Of a DNA stretch of 64,000 nucleotides, positions 22,045-29,033 are shown piece by piece. How positions within the stretch are numbered: position 1 is the stretch's first letter; every line of letters starts with the position of its first letter. The stretch lies in the NCBI RefSeq assembly GCF_009497895.1, contig NZ_CP033116.1:3844001-3908000 (forward strand), written 5' to 3'. The translations under genes and the position numbers were made by a program. The notes under the pieces are model-generated. The model was given only the letters and a program-made list of their open reading frames with translations, had not been told where the DNA came from and searched no databases. The stretch comes from Halopseudomonas pelagia. GTDB taxonomy: Bacteria > Pseudomonadota > Gammaproteobacteria > Pseudomonadales > Pseudomonadaceae.

Positions 22045-23715
22045 TCAGTTTTGCTTACTTTCAGCCGGTAGCGGTCCTGCAACAGATGTGTTGGGCGAGC
22101 TATTGGCGGCGGCAAGCTTTACCCCCGCCGATTTGCTCGCGGCCGGTCTGGTTTTGACCCGCTTCTTGGGCTTACTGGTGGTTTTGGCGACAGTCGCGTT
22201 GCTCTGAGTCTTTGCGGCGGCTTTGCTTGGCTGCCTGGCGTTGGGCTTGTCAGAGTCGATCGTGCGCTCCTGCGCAGTACTGGTTTGGGCAGACTCCAGC
22301 GCTGCTACGCAGGCTAAATACTCCTTCGTCGACGCCTCCATGCAGGCGATGTAGAAATCCATATCCGGTACCACCTTGCGGTCAGCCACCACACCCAGGT
22401 TCAGGCGATCATATATGCCGGTGATCCCGTGACTGATGGCCATGCCATCGCATACCGGAACCAGGGGGAAAACTTCGCGGATGGCCGCTCCGGCAAAATA
22501 GCGGGTATGCATGCCGGGGATACCGGGCACGTTGGTAATCACCGTATTGATCAGCGGCAAGGTGCCGGCCATATGCGTGCGGTTCTGGAACCAGGCACCC
22601 AGAGCGCGGATGGCGGGTGGCACCATGTCGCCCACCGCGTTGGTCAGGTCACAGAGCACTTCGCGGGCCAAAGGGATGCCTCGATGGGTGCGTCCTTGGA
22701 TCGCGGCCAGACGTTTGGTCGGATCCTCGATATTGGTACCGATGGCAATATACATCGCCGATATCAGGTTACCGGTTTCAGAGCGGGCGTCCTCTGGACG
22801 TATGGAAACCGGGCACATGGAGATCAGGGACTGATCAACCGGCAGTTGTTTATGTCCGGCCAGATACCGTCGCATACCACCGGCGATGACCGCCAGAATC
22901 ACATCATTAAGACTGGCACCGGGGTGCAGTTGACGCATCCGCTTGAGGTCAGGGATTTGCCACGAGTGCCCGCCATAGGAACGGTGCGGTGTAACCGTGA
23001 CGTTGAAGATCGTCCGCGGTACCCGTCGCTGCTCCGGCAAACCGTCTTGCCGCAAACGACGCGCCAACTCCAGGCTCTTGCGACCGAACAGCAGGCCAGC
23101 TCGCATACTGCGCACAGACTGCCCCAACATTCGCGGCGCCGTGCGAGCCCACATTTCCAGACGCGTGGGCGCACGTTCGGCGACCTCGACTCTGTCACGC
23201 CGACCGTATTCGTGTTCCGCGGTTTCTTCCATCATCGCCGTGCTGAGTTCGAGGCTGGACTTGCCATCCACATAGGCGTGATGAAACCGAATCAGCACAG
23301 CAAAACTGTTGGGCGGCACGCCTTCCACATTGTTGACGCCCTCGATGATGTAGATCTCCCAGGGCGCCCGTTCCATATCGACGCTGCGCGACATCGTCCG
23401 CGCGGTAAAAATGCACAACTGACGCCAATCCCCAGGCTGGGGCAAGCCGACATGCCGAACGTGATATTCCAGATCAAAATTCTCGTCTTCCAGCCAGTAG
23501 GGATCGTCCAACTGAAAAGGTGCCTGCTCCAACCGCCTCCGGAAATACGAGGTCGTATTCAACCGGTCCGATACGTACTGCAGAATATCCTTGTGCCGCA
23601 CAATGCCGTCTGGCGCGGTTGTCTGATCACATAACCACAGGCTACCGATCATCATCGGCTGATTGGGACCCTCAAAATAGAAGAAGTGCGAATCCATGGG
23701 TGTCAGTTGCTTCAT
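22045..23715 (-). CDS. Wax ester synthase/acyl-CoA:diacylglycerol acyltransferase
   Basis: 556 residues. The WS/DGAT active-site motif HHAYVDG is at 145-151, and the family N-terminus LTPMDSHFFYFEGPNQPM is intact. These enzymes esterify fatty alcohols or diacylglycerol with acyl-CoA, producing wax ester or triacylglycerol inclusions at the inner membrane. The conserved C-terminal domain (NVPGIPG, HGITGIYDRLNLGVVAD) is present. An extra tail of roughly 75 residues rich in Lys, Ala, Ser and Thr follows, unlike the compact end of most relatives. The ATG at 23715 has a GAGGAAG site. A perfect ANR/FNR box lies about 90 bases upstream. Confidence 0.94.
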   Translation of the reverse strand: MKQLTPMDSHFFYFEGPNQPMMIGSLWLCDQTTAPDGIVRHKDILQYVSDRLNTTSYFRRRLEQAPFQLDDPYWLEDENFDLEYHVRHVGLPQPGDWRQLCIFTARTMSRSVDMERAPWEIYIIEGVNNVEGVPPNSFAVLIRFHHAYVDGKSSLELSTAMMEETAEHEYGRRDRVEVAERAPTRLEMWARTAPRMLGQSVRSMRAGLLFGRKSLELARRLRQDGLPEQRRVPRTIFNVTVTPHRSYGGHSWQIPDLKRMRQLHPGASLNDVILAVIAGGMRRYLAGHKQLPVDQSLISMCPVSIRPEDARSETGNLISAMYIAIGTNIEDPTKRLAAIQGRTHRGIPLAREVLCDLTNAVGDMVPPAIRALGAWFQNRTHMAGTLPLINTVITNVPGIPGMHTRYFAGAAIREVFPLVPVCDGMAISHGITGIYDRLNLGVVADRKVVPDMDFYIACMEASTKEYLACVAALESAQTSTAQERTIDSDKPNARQPSKAAAKTQSNATVAKTTSKPKKRVKTRPAASKSAGVKLAAANSSPNTSVAGPLPAESKQN

Positions 23716-23776
23716 TACAGTCTTCCTCGGTGCCAGAGCAATTCAGGTGGGTGTATTGAAATCATGAACACTTCGG

Positions 23777-23782
23777 ATAATT
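23777..23782 (-). promoter_or_regulatory. Candidate -10 of the ANR-type promoter
   Basis: On the minus strand AATTAT sits where a -10 would lie if the ANR box centre is at about -41.5. The match to TATAAT is partial. Confidence 0.35.
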
Positions 23783-23804
23783 GACTCTTCTGCGGAATGA
23801 CGCA

Positions 23805-23818
23805 TTGATCTCCATCAA
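23805..23818 (-). promoter_or_regulatory. ANR/FNR box upstream of the WS/DGAT gene
   Basis: TTGATCTCCATCAA matches TTGAT-N4-ATCAA exactly. Its spacing from the candidate -10 fits a class II FNR-activated promoter reading into the lipid operon. Confidence 0.65.
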
Positions 23819-24083
23819 GCACAGAGATCAATATTTTCGGTCATTTCCAGATTTTATCAGCCATAACGACAACCCGATCATGAGACATTAATTAATAATG
23901 CAATTATATGACCATACAGTCACGAGAAGGAAAAAAGAACCCTGCACTGTTAGCTCAACCGTCATCGAGGATTGATGGGAAAGCTCTGGAATGAGGATCA
24001 GAAAGGGGGAAAATTAATTGCCAACAAGATATGCCGCACAGCGCAAGCGCTCAGGACATTAAGCGGGCGCACCCATTTAGGGC

Positions 24084-24121
24084 AAAAAAAAGAGCAGCCG
24101 GTCAAGCCGCTGCTCTTTTTT
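24084..24121 (-). terminator. Intrinsic terminator of the Ca/Na exchanger gene
   Basis: AGAGCAGC and GCTGCTCT form the stem, with A and T runs on the two sides, so it can act on the minus strand just after the exchanger stop. It is symmetrical enough to work in both directions. Confidence 0.85.
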
Positions 24122-24135
24122 GACTTACAACTACC

Positions 24136-25206
24136 TTAGTGACGCGGCGCGCCCTTCCAAAGAATAACCAGCAAGGTAACCGCGGTGAGTGGCATTACAT
24201 AGAACAGCATCGCGCTAGGTAGTCCCGGAATTCCGCTGGCGCCGCCATCTGTGGTCACCACATGAACGTTGTAGACGACGAAGTAGGCCATAAACAGCAA
24301 CCCTTCCCAGCGGTTTATGCGCATGCCGCTGATGAAGATCGGCAAACACGCCAGGGCCACAGCAAACATCACCAGCATGTCAAAGCGCAGCACCGCTTCC
24401 GACACTGCGATACCGGCTGGAGCCAGGAAGGACGCGACACCCAGCACCGCCAACAGGTTAAATATATTGCTGCCCACGACGTTGCCCACAGCGATATCGC
24501 GTTGCCCGCGAATACTCGCGATCACAGAGGTCGCCACCTCAGGCAGGGAGGTACCCGCCGCGACGATAGTTAATGCCACTACTCGCTCGGATACACCCAT
24601 ACTGGTTGCCATCACTACCGCACCGTTGACCAACCAGCGGGCACCCAGTACCAGCATCACCAGGCCGCCAGCTACAAACAGCACATTTATCAACGTCGAA
24701 CCGGCGTGCTCGGCATCCGGCACGCCCAGATCAGCGGCATCGGTCGGCGTATTGGCACGCCGGCTGCTGATAATCAAAAACAGTGTGTAGGCAACGATCA
24801 GTACAAACAGCAGGATGCCGTCGAAGCGACCGAGGCTGCCGTCCAGCGATAACAAGATGACCAGCATGCTGGCGCCGATCATCAAAGGCACATCTAGACG
24901 GATCAACTGACGCGACACCACCAGTGGCGCGATCAAAGCAGACAGGCCAAGGATAAACAGCACGTTGAATATATTGCTGCCCAACACGTTACCCAGAGCG
25001 ATGTCGCCCTGTCCGCCCAAGGCCGCACCGGTACTGACCGCCAACTCGGGCGCACTGGTACCAAAGGCGACTACGGTAAGACCGATTACTAACGGTGAAA
25101 TACGAAAACCCGCTGCCAACCGCGAAGCACCCTTGACCAGCACCTCGGCACCTGCGACCAATAAAGCCAGCCCCACAATAAACAGGACAATGACCGTCAA
25201 ACTCAT
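24136..25206 (-). CDS. CaCA-family calcium/sodium antiporter (YrbG-like)
   Basis: 356 residues with about ten hydrophobic helices. The two alpha-repeats carry the ion-binding motifs GTSAPELAVS and GTSLPEVATS, each followed by GNVLGSNIFN or GNVVGSNIFN, which defines the family. It exchanges Ca2+ for Na+ or H+ across the inner membrane; exact ions are not decidable here. The ATG at 25206 has an AAGGAGGGG site; 30 upstream residues in frame are not hydrophobic and were excluded. That site lies partly inside a small CCCC/GGGG hairpin. Confidence 0.93.
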   Translation of the reverse strand: MSLTVIVLFIVGLALLVAGAEVLVKGASRLAAGFRISPLVIGLTVVAFGTSAPELAVSTGAALGGQGDIALGNVLGSNIFNVLFILGLSALIAPLVVSRQLIRLDVPLMIGASMLVILLSLDGSLGRFDGILLFVLIVAYTLFLIISSRRANTPTDAADLGVPDAEHAGSTLINVLFVAGGLVMLVLGARWLVNGAVVMATSMGVSERVVALTIVAAGTSLPEVATSVIASIRGQRDIAVGNVVGSNIFNLLAVLGVASFLAPAGIAVSEAVLRFDMLVMFAVALACLPIFISGMRINRWEGLLFMAYFVVYNVHVVTTDGGASGIPGLPSAMLFYVMPLTAVTLLVILWKGAPRH

Positions 25207-25439
25207 AATGAAACCCCTCCTTACGGGGCAGCGGCGCCAGCAGATGCGGGCAGCCCAATCTAGCATAAGGCGTAGCTGGGCTGCGTGCGGATACAAAATA
25301 TTACGCAGGCCAATATTCGAGTTTAGTGCCTATCTCGCTTGGCATTATCAGGCGGTATTTGGCAGATGGTTTGATGCAGACCGCCCGTTCCCGCTCAGGC
25401 AAGCTAGACTGAAATCCCCCCTTGCCGGAGCCGGTAAAC

Positions 25440-26543
25440 ATGAACACCACCAACCCCACCTTTGTGGTCGACCAAGGCAACCTGGACCATTGCGCAGCGC
25501 TACCCCTGCCCGCTACTAGCGCCGAGAATTTGCAAGAAGGCGAGGTCCTCCTGGCGGTCGATCACTTTGCCTTCACCGCCAACAACATTACCTACGCAGC
25601 GCTAGGCAAACGCTTCAAGTACTGGGACTTTTTCCCCGCCGAAGCGCCCTGGGGCCAGATTCCAGTATGGGGCTTTGCCGATGTAGCCGCGTCACGGCAT
25701 CCCGAAGTGCCCGTAGGCAAACGCCTGTACGGCTACCTGCCGATGGCCCGTCAGCTCAGGGTTAAGCCTGGCAAGGTCAGCAAAAGCAGTTTTATCGATA
25801 CCGCAGAACATCGTCAGCACCTGGCGCTGGCCTACAACCAATACCAATTCACCGACACCGACCCAGCCTATCAACCCGAGCATGAAGCTCTGCAGATGCT
25901 GCTGCGGCCGCTGTTGATCACCTCTTTCTTGCTGGATGATTTTCTTGCTGTGAAAAACTTCTTCGAGGCCGAGCAGATCATCCTCACCAGCGCCTCAAGT
26001 AAAACCGCGCTGGGTCTGGCCTTTATGCTCCAGCACCAACGTAGCCAGCGCGGTAAACCACTGACCATCACTGCCCTGACTTCCCCCGGCAACACCGGCT
26101 TTGTCGAGGGTCTGGGTTACTACGACAAGGTGGTCAGCTATGACGATATCGACAAGCTTGACGCAAGCCAAAGCACCGTATCGGTAGACTTCGCCGGCAA
26201 CGGTGAAATCCTGGCAAGCCTGCACAAACACTTCGCCGACAACATGCTGTTCAGTTCCCTGGTCGGTGCCGCTCACTGGGATGCTCGCGGTGGCGATAAA
26301 AACCTGCCTGGCGCCAAACCGGAAGTCTTCTTCGCCCCCGGTTATTGGGAAACCCGTGGCAAGGAACTCGGCAATGCGCAGCTGATGCAAAACTTCGCTA
26401 AGCTGTGGGCGCCGCTCGTGACTTCAGTGCAGAAATGGATGAAGGTTACTGAAGTGGAAGGCGGCGATGCCGTGGAGCAGGCGTATAAGCAGACGCTGCA
26501 GGGCAAGGTAAATCCGGATCAGGGGTTGATTTTGAAGATGTAG
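25440..26543 (+). CDS. DUF2855 family protein
   Basis: 367 residues of an uncharacterised family distantly like medium-chain (quinone-type) reductases: HFAFTANNITYAALG near the start resembles a GroES-like segment, and IILTSASSKTALGLAF resembles the start of the nucleotide-binding half. No catalytic function is established. The ATG at 25440 has GGAG ten bases upstream; an in-frame TTG at 25422 is less likely. It converges with the type VI cargo operon, 32 bases away, without an obvious terminator. Confidence 0.85.
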   Translation: MNTTNPTFVVDQGNLDHCAALPLPATSAENLQEGEVLLAVDHFAFTANNITYAALGKRFKYWDFFPAEAPWGQIPVWGFADVAASRHPEVPVGKRLYGYLPMARQLRVKPGKVSKSSFIDTAEHRQHLALAYNQYQFTDTDPAYQPEHEALQMLLRPLLITSFLLDDFLAVKNFFEAEQIILTSASSKTALGLAFMLQHQRSQRGKPLTITALTSPGNTGFVEGLGYYDKVVSYDDIDKLDASQSTVSVDFAGNGEILASLHKHFADNMLFSSLVGAAHWDARGGDKNLPGAKPEVFFAPGYWETRGKELGNAQLMQNFAKLWAPLVTSVQKWMKVTEVEGGDAVEQAYKQTLQGKVNPDQGLILKM

Positions 26544-26575
26544 AGATTTCACTCTGGAGGGTAGATTTCCGAAAT

Positions 26576-26944
26576 TTATCCACGGTCCGAAAGGCCGAAA
26601 GAAATAATTTTAATTAAATCCACTTCAAAGTAATAAGCAAGCGTACTAGCGAGGAAAACAAACCAGTACGCAATCAAAGTAAAGCAAGTAAAGTATAACC
26701 AGGCGCTTATAAATACCGGGGCAGTTTTTTTTCTTGCGAACGTGTGATACAGACTATATCTATGCATTCTTTCAAACCCATCAAACGGACTTTCAGATTC
26801 TCTTCGATAATCTGGGTAGTCTGACAAATATTTGTCCATGAGTTTGATGCCATAGAAACAGATAAAGAGCCCATTTAGAAAACCCGTACCAGCGATAGTA
26901 AGGACGCTGAAAACTATTACTGTTTCAAGATTCGGTACATTCAT
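26576..26944 (-). CDS. Small membrane protein, putative immunity protein
   Basis: 122 residues, not recognised as a named family. Three hydrophobic stretches are visible: VIVFSVLTIAGTGFLNGLFI near the N-terminus, and two near the C-terminus (VFISAWLYFTCFTLIAYWFV; FLASTLAYYF), with a charged, Tyr-rich cytosolic stretch (SDYPDYRRESESPFDGFERM) between. The start at 26944 overlaps the LysM gene stop by 4 bases (ATGA). Visibly richer in A and T than the neighbouring core genes. As last gene of a vgrG-adaptor-effector set, with an inner-membrane topology, it is inferred to protect the cell from the LysM protein. Confidence 0.72.
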   Translation of the reverse strand: MNVPNLETVIVFSVLTIAGTGFLNGLFICFYGIKLMDKYLSDYPDYRRESESPFDGFERMHRYSLYHTFARKKTAPVFISAWLYFTCFTLIAYWFVFLASTLAYYFEVDLIKIISFGLSDRG

Positions 26945-28188
26945 TCTGCTGATCGCCACTCGTACACCATTTGGCCGGCGGACTCTCCGATAGAACCGCC
27001 CATTGACCCTCCAGCGTATACTCCTACCGCGACTCCCGTAACCGCGATCACCGCAATCACAGGAGCACCCAATGTGACCCCAAAAGCTAATGCGACAACA
27101 GTCGATCCGGCGGCCGCCATCTTCCCTAAAGCCGCGCCGCCAACTGCACCGCCACCTGCCCCTCCGACGAAGCCACTGACCTGCTGATACTTGACCATAG
27201 AGCATTGCTCCTCGCGACCTGCACTACAGGCTTCCACTGTTGTGTTCAGTCTTACGCCACCATCTATGGCAATCCCGAACCATCCGAACAACTTCGCGCC
27301 TTTGGACCATGCCGAAATTGTCTGTATTCTACGTCCTAGCTGCGGCACTTGCCCTCGATCCAAAATCTCTGAGGCGTTATACAAAATTGATTTTGTTGAC
27401 AACCCTAGCGTGTGCTTCACCTTGTCGTACTGGCGAATATTCATAGTCGACATCGTGACGCGGTTGAGTGCATGGTCAAGTTCGCTAAAAAGCTGGCCTC
27501 GGGTGGCCAAAAATTCTGGGCTTAGCCGCCGAGCGGCAGGATTTCGGGTGAGCTCTTCAACATATGCAGCATTCAGGCTCTCCAGGACTGTGCTGACGTC
27601 TTTCAGACGATGTGCAGCTGTTGCGCTCAACACACCCAGGGCTGCGCTTGGCAGCGAGGCGTTGTCTCCTGCGGCAGCATGATCGAATATTTCGATGTGC
27701 CGCTTGACCGTAGTAGCTTCTTCGGGAGCCAGCTGCTGAATACCGCTACTGGCAAGCCGCGCCTCGTTTTTCAGTCTCTCCAGTCGTTCTCTATCCTGGG
27801 CAGTAACTGGCATATTGGAGACTATAACGATTTCTCCCGGTAGAACTGTGGTCCCTAGATGCTCATTATTGCGATCGAAAATCGAACGCAGCCGGAAGTT
27901 CATGCCGCTTCCAAAGATTTCGGTATAAATGGCGTTGCGTTCCTGAACTTGATCATTCCAGTAAAAAGCCAACTCGAAGGGCTCCGGGGCGCAGTCGCTT
28001 TGGGATTGAATCTGGCCAACAGTGCAATGCTGGCGCGGGTTTGCGGCAGGCAGATTGATGGATTGACCGACTTTAATTCGATTCGGGTCCGAGATCGCAG
28101 GATTCAGACGGACGAGAGTTGTCACGGAGGTTCCATGCTGGTTGGCGATGGCGCTCAACGTCTCGCCAGATCTAACAACATGCATCAT
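26941..28188 (-). CDS. LysM protein with glycine-zipper C-terminus, putative T6SS effector
   Basis: 415 residues. A LysM domain occupies about residues 3-47 (HVVRSGETLSAIANQHGTS), which in this family binds glycan strands. A charged helical middle has no recognised enzyme motif. The C-terminal 90 residues are glycine- and alanine-rich and hydrophobic (GGAGGGAVGGAALGKMAAAG, then VIAVIAVTGVAVGVYAGGSM), like a glycine-zipper membrane hairpin. No signal peptide. Starts with ATGATG overlapping the DUF4123 stop by 4 bases. Its place after vgrG and a DUF4123 adaptor strongly suggests type VI delivery; a pore-forming or membrane-disrupting toxin is inferred, with peptidoglycan targeting through LysM. 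Confidence 0.78.
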   Translation of the reverse strand: MMHVVRSGETLSAIANQHGTSVTTLVRLNPAISDPNRIKVGQSINLPAANPRQHCTVGQIQSQSDCAPEPFELAFYWNDQVQERNAIYTEIFGSGMNFRLRSIFDRNNEHLGTTVLPGEIVIVSNMPVTAQDRERLERLKNEARLASSGIQQLAPEEATTVKRHIEIFDHAAAGDNASLPSAALGVLSATAAHRLKDVSTVLESLNAAYVEELTRNPAARRLSPEFLATRGQLFSELDHALNRVTMSTMNIRQYDKVKHTLGLSTKSILYNASEILDRGQVPQLGRRIQTISAWSKGAKLFGWFGIAIDGGVRLNTTVEACSAGREEQCSMVKYQQVSGFVGGAGGGAVGGAALGKMAAAGSTVVALAFGVTLGAPVIAVIAVTGVAVGVYAGGSMGGSIGESAGQMVYEWRSAE

Positions 28189-29033
28189 GCTGACGCTCCC
28201 TCGTCTAGTTTGAAGAGCTGTTGTTCGACTTCATAGAGCCGTTGCTCCGGGCTGATGTTTCGGTCAGCGAATCGACTCGCCCAGTCGGGTGCGTTCGACT
28301 CCTGCGCAAAGCGCCAGGCAAGCTCAAGATAATGCAGGACTGTTTGTTCTGATTCAAAGCCCAGTTTCTTCGCTTGTTTCAGCAAAACCTCGATTCGTTT
28401 GCGTTGCTCGGCATGGCCTGGTTGCTCCGGAGTTGAACCCAGCTGAAGGGCTACTCGGTCAACCAAACTTTCGTACTCCTCGAGTTGCCATTTTTCGATC
28501 TGTTCTTCGCGTAATCGGTACCAACCTTCGTCGGCTGCGGAGCGGGCCCTCCCTGCCTTGGCGCTTGCATATTCGATCCAACCCGCCGGAAGTTGCACCA
28601 GCCAACGCGATATGGGACCGGACCATTCCTCAAACTCCTTCTGGCTCATGGTTTCAAGCAGTCGGACGGTCCAATCAGGGCTATAGAATCTGCAATAGGC
28701 TAACTGGCCGAGGGGCGTTGTCACGCTAATAAGGCTGCGTAAGTGGTTCGCGAGAGTTTTCATACCCGATTCACAATGCAGCACGACGCCTGTTCTTGCC
28801 CACACTTCGGGCTGCGCCAATAGCTGGCTATCTGCTTCTGGTTTCACCAGCCAGGGGCTTGCCTCGATCAGTGGGGCATGTCGAGTATCACGAAAGAGAG
28901 GCTCGATTAGCGGGTGATCGTCGTAGGTGTACGCCGTCACCGGAACGTCCATGCCCAGCCCGTCCAACAGCAGATAGCAATCCTTCGACCAAGCAGGCGC
29001 AGCAGTTCGATCCAAAATCAGCGGTCCAGACAT
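28185..29033 (-). CDS. DUF4123 T6SS adaptor/chaperone (Tap/Tec type)
   Basis: 282 residues. The DUF4123 core is recognisable: a start like YLLLDGLGMDVPVTAYTYD, then APLIEASPWLVKP and YCRFYSPDWTVRLLETMS. Such proteins load a specific effector onto VgrG and are not themselves secreted. The ATG at 29033 was chosen because GGAGG lies seven bases upstream; a TTG six bases earlier is possible. It overlaps the end of vgrG by 16 bases and the LysM gene by 4, so all four genes appear to be one transcript. Confidence 0.9.
   Translation of the reverse strand: MSGPLILDRTAAPAWSKDCYLLLDGLGMDVPVTAYTYDDHPLIEPLFRDTRHAPLIEASPWLVKPEADSQLLAQPEVWARTGVVLHCESGMKTLANHLRSLISVTTPLGQLAYCRFYSPDWTVRLLETMSQKEFEEWSGPISRWLVQLPAGWIEYASAKAGRARSAADEGWYRLREEQIEKWQLEEYESLVDRVALQLGSTPEQPGHAEQRKRIEVLLKQAKKLGFESEQTVLHYLELAWRFAQESNAPDWASRFADRNISPEQRLYEVEQQLFKLDEGASA

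Larger units (their letters stand above)
23716..24135. other. AT-rich gap upstream of the WS/DGAT gene
   Basis: 420 bases without a gene. It holds the ANR-type box and a candidate -10 nearest the acyltransferase gene, an AT-rich middle (23880-23910), and the terminator of the exchanger gene at the right end. No small coding region was recognised. Confidence 0.6.

Noticed and set aside
22429..23634. A 401-residue open frame on the plus strand
   Set aside because: Antisense to the WS/DGAT gene, which has intact motifs; the product has no recognisable domain.
26945..27205. Long Arg/Gly-rich N-terminal extension of the small membrane protein
   Set aside because: It is an out-of-frame reading of the glycine-zipper part of the LysM gene; the ATG overlapping the LysM stop is the natural start.
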